From positions 372,001 through 436,000 of the forward strand of contig RHDP01000001.1 of assembly GCA_003725745.1 (NCBI GenBank): a stretch of DNA of 64,000 bases, read 5' to 3'. Each line of letters starts with the position of its first letter. Position 1 is the stretch's first letter. The notes under the pieces are model-generated. The model saw only the letters and a program-made list of their open reading frames with translations. It was not told the origin of the DNA and searched no databases. Positions 37,998 through 47,613 of this stretch are shown one piece after another. A program made the position numbers and the translations under genes. This DNA comes from Streptomyces sp. I6. Its GTDB lineage: Bacteria > Actinomycetota > Actinomycetes > Streptomycetales > Streptomycetaceae.

Positions 37998-39523
37998 GCG
38001 GTACGTATCCGGGAGTGCCCGCGTTCCCCGAGGCGGCGGCCGAGGCCACCCGCGACAGCACCCTCCGCGGCAATCTGCGGCACGCCACGCACACCATCCG
38101 CGACAAGCGGGCCAGGGCGGTCGCGGAACTCGCGGACTGGCCGCGGTTGCGCGCGACGGCCGCCGCGATCAAGGATCGTACGCTGCGTCATCTGGACCAC
38201 TACCTGGTACAGACCGAGGCCGCCGTGACGGCCGCGGGCGGCAGCGTGCACTGGGCCGCGGACGCGGCCGAGGCGAACCGGATCGTCACCCGACTCGTCC
38301 GCGCCACCGGCGAGACGGAGGTCCTCAAGGTCAAGTCCATGACCACCCAGGAGATCGGGCTCAACGAGGCGCTGGCCCGCGCCGGCATCACCGCCTGCGA
38401 GACCGACCTCGCCGAGCTGATCGTGCAGTTGGGCGAGGACCTGCCCTCGCACATCCTGGTTCCGGCCATCCACCGCAACCGGGCCGAGATCCGCGACGTC
38501 TTCCGTGCGCGGATGGCGGACTGGGGCCGACCCGCCCCGGACGGCCTCGGCGACAGCCCGGCCGAACTGGCCGAGGCCGCCCGGCTGCATCTGCGGGAGA
38601 AGTTCCTGCGCGCGAAGGTCGCGATCTCGGGCGCCAACTTCATGGTCGCCGAGACCGGCACTCTGGTGGTGGTCGAGTCGGAGGGCAACGGCCGGATGTG
38701 CCTGACGCTGCCGGAGACACTGATCTCGGTGGTCGGCATCGAGAAGGTCGTGCCGACGTGGCGGGACCTGGCGGTGTTCCTCCAACTCCTGCCGCGCTCC
38801 CCCACAGCCGAGCGGATGAACCCGTACACCAGTATGTGGACGGGGACTCGGGCGGGGACTCGGGCGGGAACGGGCACCGGGGCACGGGCGGGGACGGCCG
38901 ACGGCAACGACGACGGCCCGCGCGCCTTCCATCTCGTCCTGCTGGACAACGGCCGCACCGACACACTCGCCGACACCGTGGGACGGCAGGCGCTGCGCTG
39001 CATCCGCTGCTCGGCCTGCCTGAACGTCTGCCCGGTGTACGAGCGGGCCGGCGGACACGCGTACGGCTCGCCCTACCCCGGCCCGATCGGCGCGATCCTC
39101 ACACCTCAACTGCGCGGCACGGAAAGCGTGCTGGACGCCTCGCTCCCCTTCGCCTCGTCCCTGTGCGGTGCCTGCTACGAGGTGTGCCCGGTAGCCATCG
39201 ACATCCCCGAGGTCCTGGTCCACCTGCGGGAGCGGGTCGCCGAGGGCGGCATCGTGACCCGCGGCGGGAAGAAGACCGTCATCCGCCCGGCGCGAGGGCA
39301 CGCCGCGGAGCGCGCGGCGATGCGCGCGGCCCGCTGGACGCTGGACCACCCGGCCGCGCTGCGCACGGCCCAGCGCGTCGCCTCCCGCACCCGCCGGCTG
39401 CATCCGCGGCGTCTGCCGGGGCCGGGGAGGGCATGGACCGAGACCCGTGCGCTCCCGGAGGTGCCGGCGGAGTCGTTCCGCGACTGGTGGGCGCGCACGC
39501 GCGGCCGGGGGAGCCCGGAGTGA
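37994..39523 (+). CDS. lutB: LutB: ferredoxin-type lactate utilisation protein
   Basis: 509 residues. N-terminal LUD domain (KVKSMTTQEIGLNEAL, GANFMVAETGTLVVVESEGNG), then two 4Fe-4S motifs: LRCIRCSACLNVCPVYE and SSLCGACYEVCPVAIDIPEV, and the C-terminal helical region ending WWARTRGRGSPE. Electron-transferring subunit of the lactate-oxidising complex. Between the LUD domain and the clusters (residues ~280-305) lies an unusual repeat GTRAGTRAGTGTGARAGT encoded by near-identical 15-bp units, probably a lineage-specific linker. Start overlaps lutA and stop overlaps lutC (GTGA). Confidence 0.92.
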   Translation: MSGTYPGVPAFPEAAAEATRDSTLRGNLRHATHTIRDKRARAVAELADWPRLRATAAAIKDRTLRHLDHYLVQTEAAVTAAGGSVHWAADAAEANRIVTRLVRATGETEVLKVKSMTTQEIGLNEALARAGITACETDLAELIVQLGEDLPSHILVPAIHRNRAEIRDVFRARMADWGRPAPDGLGDSPAELAEAARLHLREKFLRAKVAISGANFMVAETGTLVVVESEGNGRMCLTLPETLISVVGIEKVVPTWRDLAVFLQLLPRSPTAERMNPYTSMWTGTRAGTRAGTGTGARAGTADGNDDGPRAFHLVLLDNGRTDTLADTVGRQALRCIRCSACLNVCPVYERAGGHAYGSPYPGPIGAILTPQLRGTESVLDASLPFASSLCGACYEVCPVAIDIPEVLVHLRERVAEGGIVTRGGKKTVIRPARGHAAERAAMRAARWTLDHPAALRTAQRVASRTRRLHPRRLPGPGRAWTETRALPEVPAESFRDWWARTRGRGSPE

Positions 39524-40173
39524 GCGACCGGGACACGGTGCTCGGCCGGGTGCGGCGGGCGCTGGCGGACGTACCGCGCGAGGAGCGACCCGAGGACGCG
39601 CCGGTCACCGGGGGCCGTCCCAGTCGGGACGGAGCACGCACCCCGGCCGAGGCCGCCGACCTGCTGGCCCGGAACCTCGCGGACTACCGGGCGCTGGTGC
39701 ACCGGGTGTCCCCGGCCCTGCTGCCCGGACTCGTCGCCGGGCTGCTGGCGGCTCGGGGCGCCCGCACGCTCCTGGTGCCGGAAGGACTGCCGGAGCGGTG
39801 GCCTGCCACAGCCGTCGCGGCGGGCGTCCGGCTGTGCCCGGACGATCCGAGGGCGACGCCCGCCGAACTGGACGCCGTGGACAGCGTGCTGACCGGTTGC
39901 GCGGTCGCCGTCGCGGAGACCGGGACGGTCGTACTGGACGGCGGCCCGGGGCAGGGCCGCCGTCGGATCACCCTGGTGCCGGACCATCACATCTGCGTGG
40001 TGCGGGTCCCCGGACAGGTCGTCGACTCCGTGCCGCTGGCACTGGAGCGGCTGGACCCTACGCGTCCGCTCACCTGGATCAGCGGGCCGTCGGCGACCAG
40101 CGACATCGAGCTGGACCGGGTGGAGGGCGTCCACGGGCCCCGGACGCTGGAAGTCGTCCTGCTGGAAGGCTGA
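39520..40173 (+). CDS. lutC: LutC: lactate utilisation protein (LUD domain)
   Basis: 217 residues. LUD-superfamily protein with GCAVAVAETGTVVLDGG, RRRITLVPDHHICVV and the closing ISGPSATSDIELDRVEGVHGPR, the signature of LutC/YkgG. Third subunit of the LutABC complex; translation coupled to lutB. The operon ends here; no lactate permease or LutR/GntR regulator is adjacent, so control must come from elsewhere. Confidence 0.93.
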   Translation: MSDRDTVLGRVRRALADVPREERPEDAPVTGGRPSRDGARTPAEAADLLARNLADYRALVHRVSPALLPGLVAGLLAARGARTLLVPEGLPERWPATAVAAGVRLCPDDPRATPAELDAVDSVLTGCAVAVAETGTVVLDGGPGQGRRRITLVPDHHICVVRVPGQVVDSVPLALERLDPTRPLTWISGPSATSDIELDRVEGVHGPRTLEVVLLEG

Positions 40174-40379
40174 TCCAGGCCGTGCTGCGGCCGGGGTCAG
40201 CCGCCGCCCGTCCGCGGACGGGCGGCCGTCGGCCGTGTGCCGCGCGGCCCGCGCCGCCCAAGCGGGTGTGGCATACCGACGGCGGTCGGGGCGGTCCCGG
40301 CCCCGCGCCGCGCCCGGCGTTCCGCTTGGCGCGGGGAACGCGGGGTACCCGGGGGCGACAGCGAGGGAAAGGACGTCCG

Positions 40380-40718
40380 ATGACGGATGTGTCGCGCCTG
40401 CCCGGCACCGCGCCCCATCACTGGGAGTGGCAACTGCGCGCCGCGTGCCGGGGCACCGACGGCAGCCTGTTCTTCCATCCGGCCAACGAGCGCGGGAAGG
40501 CGCGGGACGAACGCGAGAAGAAGGCCAAGCGGGTGTGCGGCGGGTGCCCGGTGCGCAGGGCCTGCCTCCGTCACGCTCTGGAGACCCGTGAGCGGTTCGG
40601 TGTGTGGGGTGGGCTCGGGGAGCAGGAGCTCCGGGCGCTGCTCGGGCCCGCCCGGGACGAGCGGGCGGAGCCGGGCGGGCACGACGTCCGCGACGAGGCG
40701 TGCCGCACGGCGGCCTGA
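40380..40718 (+). CDS. WhiD-like Wbl iron-sulfur transcription factor
   Basis: 112 residues. Four cluster cysteines: CRGTDGSLFF ..., then VCGGCPVRRACL; Wbl turn FGVWGGLGEQE. The N-terminal MTDVSRLPGTAPHHWEWQL and SLFFHPANERGKARDEREKKA follow WhiD closely rather than WhiB or WblA. WhiD binds a 4Fe-4S cluster and works with the principal sigma factor in spore maturation. The absence of the usual chaperonin neighbourhood makes this more likely a WhiD paralogue than WhiD itself. Start codon overlaps nothing; short 5' spacer after lutC. Confidence 0.85.
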   Translation: MTDVSRLPGTAPHHWEWQLRAACRGTDGSLFFHPANERGKARDEREKKAKRVCGGCPVRRACLRHALETRERFGVWGGLGEQELRALLGPARDERAEPGGHDVRDEACRTAA

Positions 40719-41101
40719 GGCCGCCCAACGGACGTCCGGCTGCCGGGGCCGGGCGTCCCGCCGGACGCGCACAGCCGGGAAGGCGGCGCGCCCGCGCCGC
40801 CCAGCCGCGGGTCCGCCGCCGGTGACCGCTGCCGCACCGGGGGACGGTGGTCTTACCGGCGGGTGCGCAGGGCGACGAAGCAGTGGTCCGAGGAGGCGCC
40901 GCTCCCGTCCCGGATGACCGCTGTCGGCCCCTCGACCGGCCCCTCGACCGGCCTTTCCGCCGGCGGGAGCCCGGGCCGTGCCCAGGGGCGGTCCGCGGCA
41001 CGGACGGGCTCACCCGGCACATCCGCCACAGGGACGGGTTCACCCGGCGCGTACCCGGTGGCCGCGGAACGCCGCCCGGTCCCGCGCCCCCGCCCACGGG
41101 C
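40719..41101. other. Spacer with short direct repeats
   Basis: 383 bp, no convincing gene. Holds tandem CCCCTCGACCGG units near 40927-40954 and a twice-occurring GACGGGYTCACCCGGC near 41004 and 41034. Strand switch between the Wbl gene and the VOC gene. Confidence 0.45.
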
Positions 41102-41482
41102 TCACTCCCGGGCCCGCAGCAGGAAGGAGTGGCCGGCCGGATCGGACATCAGCCGGGCCTCGCGCGGGGTTCCCCGGCCGATCACGTCCATCGGCGTGGC
41201 ACCGAGGCCCACGGCCTCGCGCTCGGCGCCGTCCAGGTCGCCCGGGGGCAGCATGATCAGCAGATGGGCCTGCTGGGCGTCCTCCGGGCGGGGCCAGCTC
41301 GGCGGCGCCAGGCCGTGGTCGCGCCGGAAGCCGAGCACGGAACCGTCACGGCCGACGGCCTCGATGAGATCGGGATCTGACGTCCTCCGTATCTCGGCGC
41401 CGAGCAGCGCCGCGTAGAACTCCGCGAGCGCCTCCGGCTCGGCGCAGTCGAGGGCGAGCATCGCTGTCCTGGGAACCGCCAT
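41102..41482 (-). CDS. VOC-superfamily (glyoxalase-like) protein
   Basis: 126 residues. Starts MAVPRTAMLALDCAEPEALAEFYAALLGAE, a classic VOC beta-alpha-beta unit, and closes RLMSDPAGHSFLLRARE. ATG 41482 follows GAGGGGAA; the longer frame is rejected. VOC proteins include bleomycin-resistance, extradiol dioxygenase and glyoxalase relatives; the Glu/His metal set is incomplete, so binding rather than catalysis is plausible. Confidence 0.8.
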   Translation of the reverse strand: MAVPRTAMLALDCAEPEALAEFYAALLGAEIRRTSDPDLIEAVGRDGSVLGFRRDHGLAPPSWPRPEDAQQAHLLIMLPPGDLDGAEREAVGLGATPMDVIGRGTPREARLMSDPAGHSFLLRARE

Positions 41483-41652
41483 TTCCCCTCCGTTCGGCGG
41501 GACTTCACGGGTACGACGGGTACCCCGGATTCCGCCGCGTAGTCGGGACCGGCGGTGGGGCCGCCGGGCGGCCGGAACGGTGACGCCCTGACCGGCGGGG
41601 CACCGTCTCGCGCCGGGGGCGGCCGGCAGCGGGTCGCCGGACATCGGCACCA

Positions 41653-41904
41653 TCAGAGCATCAGCACGAGTGCGTAGGCCAGGAGGAAGGCCGCGACCGG
41701 CAGGACGAGTGCGCAGACGACGGCGGTCGCGGCCTTCGCCGGTCCTCGCGGGCGCACCGGGGCGCTGTCGCGGCTCCCGGGCGGACAGCGGCCCGGGGAT
41801 GGGCCCGGACCGCCCGGCGGGGTGGTCCCGCCCGGCGGTACCGAGCCCTCCTCCTTCCGGCCGGGGGCGGGGCGCGGTTCAGGGTCGGGGCTGTTGACCG
41901 TCAT
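41653..41904 (-). CDS. Small single-pass membrane protein
   Basis: 83 residues. A Pro/Gly-rich, charged N-terminal ~55 residues (two PPGG units) followed by one C-terminal hydrophobic segment AATAVVCALVLPVAAFLLAY ending LVLML. Ribosome site GGGGGAG directly before ATG 41904. No family recognised; topology N-in with tail anchor likely. Confidence 0.6.
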   Translation of the reverse strand: MTVNSPDPEPRPAPGRKEEGSVPPGGTTPPGGPGPSPGRCPPGSRDSAPVRPRGPAKAATAVVCALVLPVAAFLLAYALVLML

Positions 41905-42288
41905 CTCCCCCGCCTGCCCGATATGGCCCGATCCAAGGGTTCCTGGCCCGGTGGTGGCCCGGGGGTTGGCGGCAGCGGCTTACCAGGGGCGGCGAAAGCA
42001 CGCGCGGCCACCGGGTCGATACGTGGCGTACCCGCCGTCCGCCATGCCGTGCCGGCCCCGAGGTGGGCGTGGCCGCGGCCGACGGGATCCGCACCGCGGT
42101 CGGCCTACCGCCCGCTGCGGGGTACTCCCGCGCGCCGCGAACCGGCGCAGCCCCGGGCCCCTCTCACCCCCGCACGGCTCCCGGTCACCGGGAGTGACGC
42201 GGTACGGCGGGCACCGGACGAGCGGAGTAGCGTGGAAGTTCCAGTCTCGCGTGCCCAGACGCGCGCGGCGTGGAGATGGGCGGCTGTC
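41905..42288. other. Divergent spacer, nothing recognised
   Basis: About 384 bp between the small membrane protein (minus) and the two-domain VOC gene (plus). It should hold both promoters; I see no clear box or dyad and no coding frame. Confidence 0.4.
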
Positions 42289-43086
42289 GTGTCTACGTCA
42301 AGTCATGCGCTGTTCGGCGCTCCGTGCTGGGTGAGCCTCATGGCTCGTGATCTCCCGACGGCGGAGGAGTTCTACTCCGAGGTGCTCGGGTGGGCCTTCC
42401 GTCCCACCCGGCTCGGCGAGGAGTTCTCCGTCGGCTTCCTCGACGGCACTCCGGTCGCCGGTGTCGGAGCCCTCGCGGACAGCCTCTCGGTCGCGGTGGC
42501 GTGGACACCGTACTTCGCGGTCGACGACGCGGACACGACCGCGGCCCGGATCCAGGAGCGCAGCGCAACGGTGGCGGTGGGTCCGCTCAGCTTCGGCACC
42601 GGCCGGGCAGCGCTGGCCGCGGACCGCGACGGCGCCGTGTTCGGCATCTGGCAGGGCAAGGCCATCCCCGACTGGAGCATGGGCACCGACAAGGCCCCGG
42701 CCTGGCTGGAGCTGCGCACCCGCGACGCCTTCGAGGCGGCGATCTTCTACGCCGAGGTGCTGGACTGGGCCTGCGCACAGCCCGGTTGCTGCCAGGTGGC
42801 CTACGAGGACGACCATGTGGTGCTGCGGCACCAGGGCGACATGGTCGCCCGGATCACCGGCGGCGCGGTCGAAGAAGCGCCAGACCCGCACATCCGCCCC
42901 CGCTGGCACGTGTACTTCTACGTGCCGGACGTGGACTTCGCCGTACGGACGGCCGTCGGGCTCGGCGGCCGGGTCGTCGCACCGGCCGATCCGACCCTTG
43001 CGGACGACTGGGTGAGCCTTCGCGACCCCGACGGCGGCCTGTTCACCGTCACGTCCAGCGATCCGGTGCCGGGGCCCCCGCACTGA
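42289..43086 (+). CDS. Two-domain VOC-family protein
   Basis: 265 residues with two VOC modules: first about 8-125 (CWVSLMARDLPTAEEFYSEVLGW), second about 132-258 (AWLELRTRDAFEAAIFYAEVLDW ... SLRDPDGGLFTV). This arrangement is common in Streptomyces glyoxalase/bleomycin-resistance-like proteins of unknown substrate. GTG 42289 precedes the first conserved strand; GGAGA is about 13 bp upstream, so the ribosome site is loose. Confidence 0.82.
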   Translation: MSTSSHALFGAPCWVSLMARDLPTAEEFYSEVLGWAFRPTRLGEEFSVGFLDGTPVAGVGALADSLSVAVAWTPYFAVDDADTTAARIQERSATVAVGPLSFGTGRAALAADRDGAVFGIWQGKAIPDWSMGTDKAPAWLELRTRDAFEAAIFYAEVLDWACAQPGCCQVAYEDDHVVLRHQGDMVARITGGAVEEAPDPHIRPRWHVYFYVPDVDFAVRTAVGLGGRVVAPADPTLADDWVSLRDPDGGLFTVTSSDPVPGPPH

Positions 43087-43179
43087 GCCGCCGCCCGGCC
43101 GAGGGGCGCGAAGCGCTCACCACGGCCGGGCCGGCCCCCGTCGGGACGGAGGCCGGCCAGCCCTGGGGCAGGATCCGCG

Positions 43180-45423
43180 TCAGCGGCGGCGGGCCGCCAC
43201 ACGCTGCGGGCGTCGGGTACGCAGCAGCAGCACACCCGCCACGAGCAGTACCGCCCCGGCCGCGGACGGCCACAGCTGCGCACCGGTCTCGGCGAGTCCG
43301 CCACCCTGGCTGCCTGCCAGAGGGCTGCCGCCGCCGTTGGGCTCGGCGGCGTTCTCCGCCGCTGCCTCGGTGGGCTGGGCGGCGGGGTCGCCGTCGCCCG
43401 CACCGGTCTGCGCGGAGTCGTTCGAACCGTCGGACGAACCCGTTGACGACCCGGCGGGCGAATTGGCGAGAACCTCAGGGTTCTTGACCTCGCCAGCGCC
43501 TTCCGGCGTCTTCGGGTCTCCGGCGCCGTTGTCAGCGGAGCCGTTGTCAGCGGAGCCGTTGTCAGCGGAGCCGTTGTCAGCGGAGCCGTTGTCGTCAGAG
43601 CCGTTGTCAGCGGAGCCACTGTCGCCTGCGCCGGATCCGTTCTGGCCGGAGTCCCGGCCCGCACCGTCCTGGCCCGAGTCCTGGCCCGCACCGTCCTGGC
43701 CCGAGTCCTGGCCCGCACCGTCCTGGCCCGAGTCCTGGCCCGCACCGTCCTGGCCCGCACCGGCGGCCGCACCGGGCTCGCCGTCCCCGCCGGGGGCACC
43801 GGGAGCCTCCTGGCCGCCCGTGGCGCCGTCGTTGGGCGGGGCCGGGTCGCCGGGGTTCTCCCCATCGCCCCCGTCACCGTTGCCGCCGTCGACGTTGCCG
43901 CCGTCGCCGTTGCCGCCGCCGTCCGCGGGAGGCGCGCCGGCGTCATCGGGACCGCACTCGCGTCCCTCGTTGATGCAGCTCACGAGCTCCTCCATCAGGT
44001 TTTCGTCGAAGACGTTGATGAAGTCGCCGTGGTCGGTGATGGGCTTGTGCAGCTGCTCGGGGAAGGAGTCGACCGCGAAGACGCTCGGGTTGGCCCCGTC
44101 GAAGACCGGCGGCGGCACGTCGTACACGATGCGCTGCACGAGTTGCGGGATGGCGCGGAAGCCGCTGGGGCAGGCGCCGTTGGCCTGGGCGAAGGCGACA
44201 TGGGTGCGGTGGTTGGCGCTGTCGGTGTTCTGGCCGTCCCAGCAGCTCTGGAACTTGAACGTGCGCACCACCTGGCTGCCTTCGGGGCAGATCGGGTACT
44301 TGTCCTTCAGCTGGCGGTTCTCGAAGCCGGTGCAGCTCCAGGAGGCGTTCGCGTTCGCGTCGCCGTTGACGAACGCCTTGGCGTCGCCGGTGATGATCCG
44401 CAGGAGCCGCGGCATCGCCGTCACCTTGGACCGCGGGTTGCCCACGAAGTCCATGGTGACCTGCGACGGCGTCTGGATCTCGCCGACGTTCTGGTCCTTG
44501 CCGCCGCCGTCGGCGTCGGCATCGTCCTCCTGCTGCCCGTTCTGCAGCCGCAGCACCGGCCAGAAGTACGACGACCTGTCGCCCTGGTTCACACAGGTCG
44601 TCTCGCCCGCCGCGAGATCGTCGTCACTGGCGAACGCGTCGTTGGCCTGGTTGCCCACGTAGTCGTGCATATGGTGGGCGCCGTTGGCGACACCGGGCGC
44701 GACGATCACGTTGTCCGGGTTGAACTTGCCGTTCTCGTTCACCCCGCAACTCGTGGTGAAGACGCCACGGGAGGCACCGCGCCGGTTGCGCGGGTCGCCG
44801 GCGTTCGGCTGGACGGACGTGATGTCGACGAAGTCCGACTCCTCCGGGCCATTGCCCGCCTGACCGCCGCTGCCACCGCCCTGACCGCCACCGTCCTGAC
44901 CGCCGCCACCGTCCTGACCCTGGTCGTTGCCGCCGCCCTGGCCTCCGTTGCCGTCTTCGTCCTGCTTCAACTCGCAGGCCGCCATGGACTCAAGGCCCTT
45001 GGGCCGATCGCCCGCACGGCCGATCGCCGTGGCGATACGGTCGAGGCTCGCCGTCCGCTTGTCTTTCAGCGGACCGAGGACCGCGTTCTCGGCGAACCCG
45101 GGGTCCTGGGCGACCTGCTCCCGCTGCTCGGCGAAGCGCTTGTAGGCCTCCGTGATCTGGCTGTCCATCGCGGCCAGTTCCCTGTCGACCTCGCGCCGTG
45201 CCGCGTCCGGCACCTCCGAGAGCCCGTTCGCGGCCTCGGGGCATTTGATGGTGGACGCCGAGGCACCGGCTCCGAGAGTCCGGTTCTGCGACTTCCCCCA
45301 CCCCTCGCCGGCCGAGGCATAGGTGTTGACGGCGATCAGCCCGCCACCGCCCAGCATGAGCGCGATCGAGGCCGCCACTACTCTCCTGCCGCCCGTTGAG
45401 CGCCTGCGTGAACTTCTTCTCAA
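43180..45423 (-). CDS. LAETG-anchored DUF1996 surface protein
   Basis: 747 residues. Signal peptide at the start ([20 protein letters not shown]), a coiled ~100-residue segment, a Gly/Gln linker, then a DUF1996 domain ([29 protein letters not shown]) of about 320 residues with many paired Cys, then ~200 residues of low-complexity repeats ([12 protein letters not shown] and SADNG units), and a sortase signal GLAETG followed by a hydrophobic stretch and RTRRPQR. Class E sortases recognise LAxTG, so it should be linked to peptidoglycan. DUF1996 function is unknown. No sortase gene lies nearby. Confidence 0.88.
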   Translation of the reverse strand: MRRSSRRRSTGGRRVVAASIALMLGGGGLIAVNTYASAGEGWGKSQNRTLGAGASASTIKCPEAANGLSEVPDAARREVDRELAAMDSQITEAYKRFAEQREQVAQDPGFAENAVLGPLKDKRTASLDRIATAIGRAGDRPKGLESMAACELKQDEDGNGGQGGGNDQGQDGGGGQDGGGQGGGSGGQAGNGPEESDFVDITSVQPNAGDPRNRRGASRGVFTTSCGVNENGKFNPDNVIVAPGVANGAHHMHDYVGNQANDAFASDDDLAAGETTCVNQGDRSSYFWPVLRLQNGQQEDDADADGGGKDQNVGEIQTPSQVTMDFVGNPRSKVTAMPRLLRIITGDAKAFVNGDANANASWSCTGFENRQLKDKYPICPEGSQVVRTFKFQSCWDGQNTDSANHRTHVAFAQANGACPSGFRAIPQLVQRIVYDVPPPVFDGANPSVFAVDSFPEQLHKPITDHGDFINVFDENLMEELVSCINEGRECGPDDAGAPPADGGGNGDGGNVDGGNGDGGDGENPGDPAPPNDGATGGQEAPGAPGGDGEPGAAAGAGQDGAGQDSGQDGAGQDSGQDGAGQDSGQDGAGRDSGQNGSGAGDSGSADNGSDDNGSADNGSADNGSADNGSADNGAGDPKTPEGAGEVKNPEVLANSPAGSSTGSSDGSNDSAQTGAGDGDPAAQPTEAAAENAAEPNGGGSPLAGSQGGGLAETGAQLWPSAAGAVLLVAGVLLLRTRRPQRVAARRR
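43543..43762. repeat. Coding tandem repeats in the stalk of the DUF1996 protein
   Basis: Two blocks: 15-bp units encoding SADNG (about 43543-43600) and 24-bp units encoding DSGQDGAG (about 43660-43750). The exactness of the copies suggests recent expansion. Confidence 0.85.
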
Positions 45424-45645
45424 TGGAACTCCTGTGCGTCTCTGCCGGTTCGCGCGTGGACGCGAACGGCTGTGGGGGACCCGCTGAGTTCCATACGGAC
45501 GCCCGCCGGGGGGCGTTCAGATCGATCGGCAACTCTTCGGCCCGGCGCGGCGGGGCGGCCCACGCACGCACCTCGCCGGTGCTACCCCGTCGATGCCCGG
45601 GCCCGGTCAGGGGAGGAACGCGCCCCGGGGCGCGGAAGGGAGCCC

Positions 45646-46532
45646 TCAGGTGCCGGTGCCGACTCCGCGCACCACGGCGACGGGGCAGCGGGCGTGATGG
45701 AGCATGGCCTGACTCACCGATCCCAGCAGCAGGCCGGTGAAGCCCCCGCGCCCCCGGGCACCGACGACCATGATCCGGGCCGACCCACTCGCCTTGATCA
45801 GGGCCTTCCGGGTGTCGCCGCGCACCGCCCGGTGCTCGACCGGGACGCCCGGGTACCTCTCCCGCCGGCCCGCCAGTGCCGCGGCCAGCAGTCGCTCCTC
45901 CGTCCCGGCGGCCGCACCCGGCGGGTTGGCGTAGGGCTTCGAGGAGTCCTGAGGCGGAGGCAACGGCGCGTTCCATGACGTCCAGGCGTGGAGGGCGAGG
46001 ACTCCCGATCCGCGCAGCGCGGCCTCCGCGAAGGCGAAGTCGATCGCCGCCTCACTCGCGGGAGAGCCGTCGACGCCCACCAGCACGGGACCGCCGTCCC
46101 GGGGGCCTCCCGTACCACCAGCACCGGACATCGGCCGTGCGCGGCCAGATGCACGGCCGTCGACCCCACCAGGAGCCCGACGAAACCGCCCGTTCCGCGG
46201 GAACCCACCACGACGAGTTCGGCCCCCTGGGACTCCGCTCCGAGCACGGTCAGCGGCTCGCCCGGGACCACGGCGGAGCCGACCTCCACCTCAGGTGCCG
46301 CGGCCGCGGCCCGCTGGACCGCTTCGGCCACGAGTCGGTCGGCCATGTTGCGCAGTCCGCCCTCGGGCGGCCCGTACGACGGCGGGCCCAGCGACACCTT
46401 CATCCTGGCCCAGATGAACGCGTGCACCACCCGCAGTGAGGCCCGGCGCAACCGGGCCTCCCGGGCCGCCTCCTCCGCCGCGGCCAGTGCGGACGCCGAT
46501 CCATCCACTCCCACCACCACCAGGCCGCCCAT
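45646..46532 (-). CDS. Tandem universal stress protein (frame broken in a G run)
   Basis: About 295 residues with two USP domains. Domain 1: MGGLVVVGVDGSASALAAAEEA ... VVGSRGTGGFVGLLVGSTAVHLAAHGRCPVLVV. Domain 2: VLVGVDGSPASEAAIDFAFAEA ... VVGARGRGGFTGLLLGSVSQAMLHHARCPVAVV. Both keep the ATP-binding G-x2-G-x9-G(S/T). The frame breaks near plus-strand 46098-46100; one more G joins VREAPGDGGP to VLVGVDGS. As written the domains are in different frames, which could mislead an annotator into calling two genes. Confidence 0.88.
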
Positions 46533-46873
46533 GACGCCGCCTCTCGCACCGGGGGTCCGTCCTCAGTACCAGGCTCACCCCGTTCGCACCCCGCCGCCAG
46601 AGCGCAGTGGTCCTACCTCCCCGGCGGCCGCGGAGTGGTGCTGGTGCGCAGGCGCTACCAGGTCTCCGGTTCCGGCCGCACCGCGCGGCCGGACCCTGCC
46701 TGCCACCGCCGCGGCAGCCCCTCGCCGGTCCGGGGAGTCGCACGCCTGAACGGGCGGTGCCCGTCGGGGCGATGGGAACCAAGTCGTTACCGGGGGTGGA
46801 GTGAACCGTGCTGTACGGGAGGAGTACTGTGCGCTGCCGTCAGACCAGGTGTCAGGACATCCATGGAGGATTG
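46533..46873. other. Divergent spacer, no gene
   Basis: 341 bp between the universal stress protein and the LAETG protein, both transcribed outward. No convincing promoter box was picked out. Confidence 0.4.
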
Positions 46874-47563
46874 ATGAATGCACCCACCCGTGCGTGGAAG
46901 CGCTCGGGCGCTCTTATAGCGGGCGCTGCCTTCGGACTGGTCGGAGTGGGCCTGAACGCGGCTCCGGCCTCGGCCCACACGCCCGTCTGGACGGTGACGT
47001 GTTCGGAGGTCACCGTCGACCTCAAGGCGTACAGCTCCCGAGTCACCAACACGGTGACGATCACTGCCGACGGCAAGGACCTGCTGCCCACGCAGGAGTT
47101 CGGGCGCGAGTTCAGCAAGACCCTGCAGCTGCCCGAGCACAGGACCGAGCTCCAGGTGCGGCTTGTGGTGAAGGCAGGCGACGGGGAACGCTTCTCGCGC
47201 GACGAGACCAAGACCGCGCCCGTTTGCGAGACCCCGGAGCCCTCCGAGCCTCCTCAGGAGCCGGAGCCCTCGGAACCGCCCAGCACCGAACCGCCCAGCA
47301 CGGAGCCTCCCAGCACGGAACCCCCGAGCACGGAGCCTCCCAGCACGGAGCCTCCCAGCACGGAGCCTCCCAGCACGGAGCCGCCGAGCACGGAGCCTCC
47401 TAGCTCCGAGGCCCCGCCCGCTCCGGCGCCGAGCACGCCGCCCCTCGCGGAGACCGGTGGCTCCAGCGCCACGCCGGTGATCGCGGGCGCCGCTGCCGCC
47501 GCGGTCGCGGCGGGTGCCGGCATCCTCGTGGTGACGCGCAGGCGCCGCGCCGGCCGCGGCTGA
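46874..47563 (+). CDS. Small LAETGG sortase substrate with an EPPST stalk
   Basis: 229 residues from ATG 46874 after GGAGGA. Signal peptide SGALIAGAAFGLVGVGLNAA...ASA; a beta-rich globular part (~100 residues, with two Cys); a stalk of about eight EPPST units; then PLAETGG, a hydrophobic helix and RRRRAGRG. By family knowledge class E sortase cleaves LAxTG and attaches the protein to the cell wall. Second such substrate within 2 kb of the first but on the opposite strand. Ligand unknown. Confidence 0.87.
   Translation: MNAPTRAWKRSGALIAGAAFGLVGVGLNAAPASAHTPVWTVTCSEVTVDLKAYSSRVTNTVTITADGKDLLPTQEFGREFSKTLQLPEHRTELQVRLVVKAGDGERFSRDETKTAPVCETPEPSEPPQEPEPSEPPSTEPPSTEPPSTEPPSTEPPSTEPPSTEPPSTEPPSTEPPSSEAPPAPAPSTPPLAETGGSSATPVIAGAAAAAVAAGAGILVVTRRRRAGRG
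47276..47405. repeat. 15-bp tandem repeat encoding EPPST
   Basis: Eight to nine near-identical 15-bp units in the stalk of the LAETGG protein, with mainly synonymous third-base changes; the copy number is likely to vary between strains. Confidence 0.9.
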
Positions 47564-47580
47564 CCGCACGCCGCCCGTTC

Positions 47581-47613
47581 CGTGCCCCGGGGCCCGTACG
47601 GGCCCCGGGCACG
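47581..47613 (+). terminator. GC-rich hairpin after the LAETGG gene
   Basis: CGTGCCCCGGGGCCCGT and ACGGGCCCCGGGCACG, a 16-bp stem with one bulged C and almost no loop, starting 18 bp after the stop. Strong enough to terminate. Confidence 0.7.

Noticed and set aside
42918-43946. Long Thr/Arg/Pro-rich minus-strand frame
   Set aside because: It is an out-of-frame image of the repeat stalk of the DUF1996 protein.
45619-45634. 16-bp palindrome CGCGCCCCGGGGCGCG after the stress protein
   Set aside because: No loop and pure GC palindromes are frequent in such DNA; weak support as a terminator.
45646-46131. Two separate universal stress genes
   Set aside because: Both USP domains match one tandem family protein and join when one base is added in the G run.
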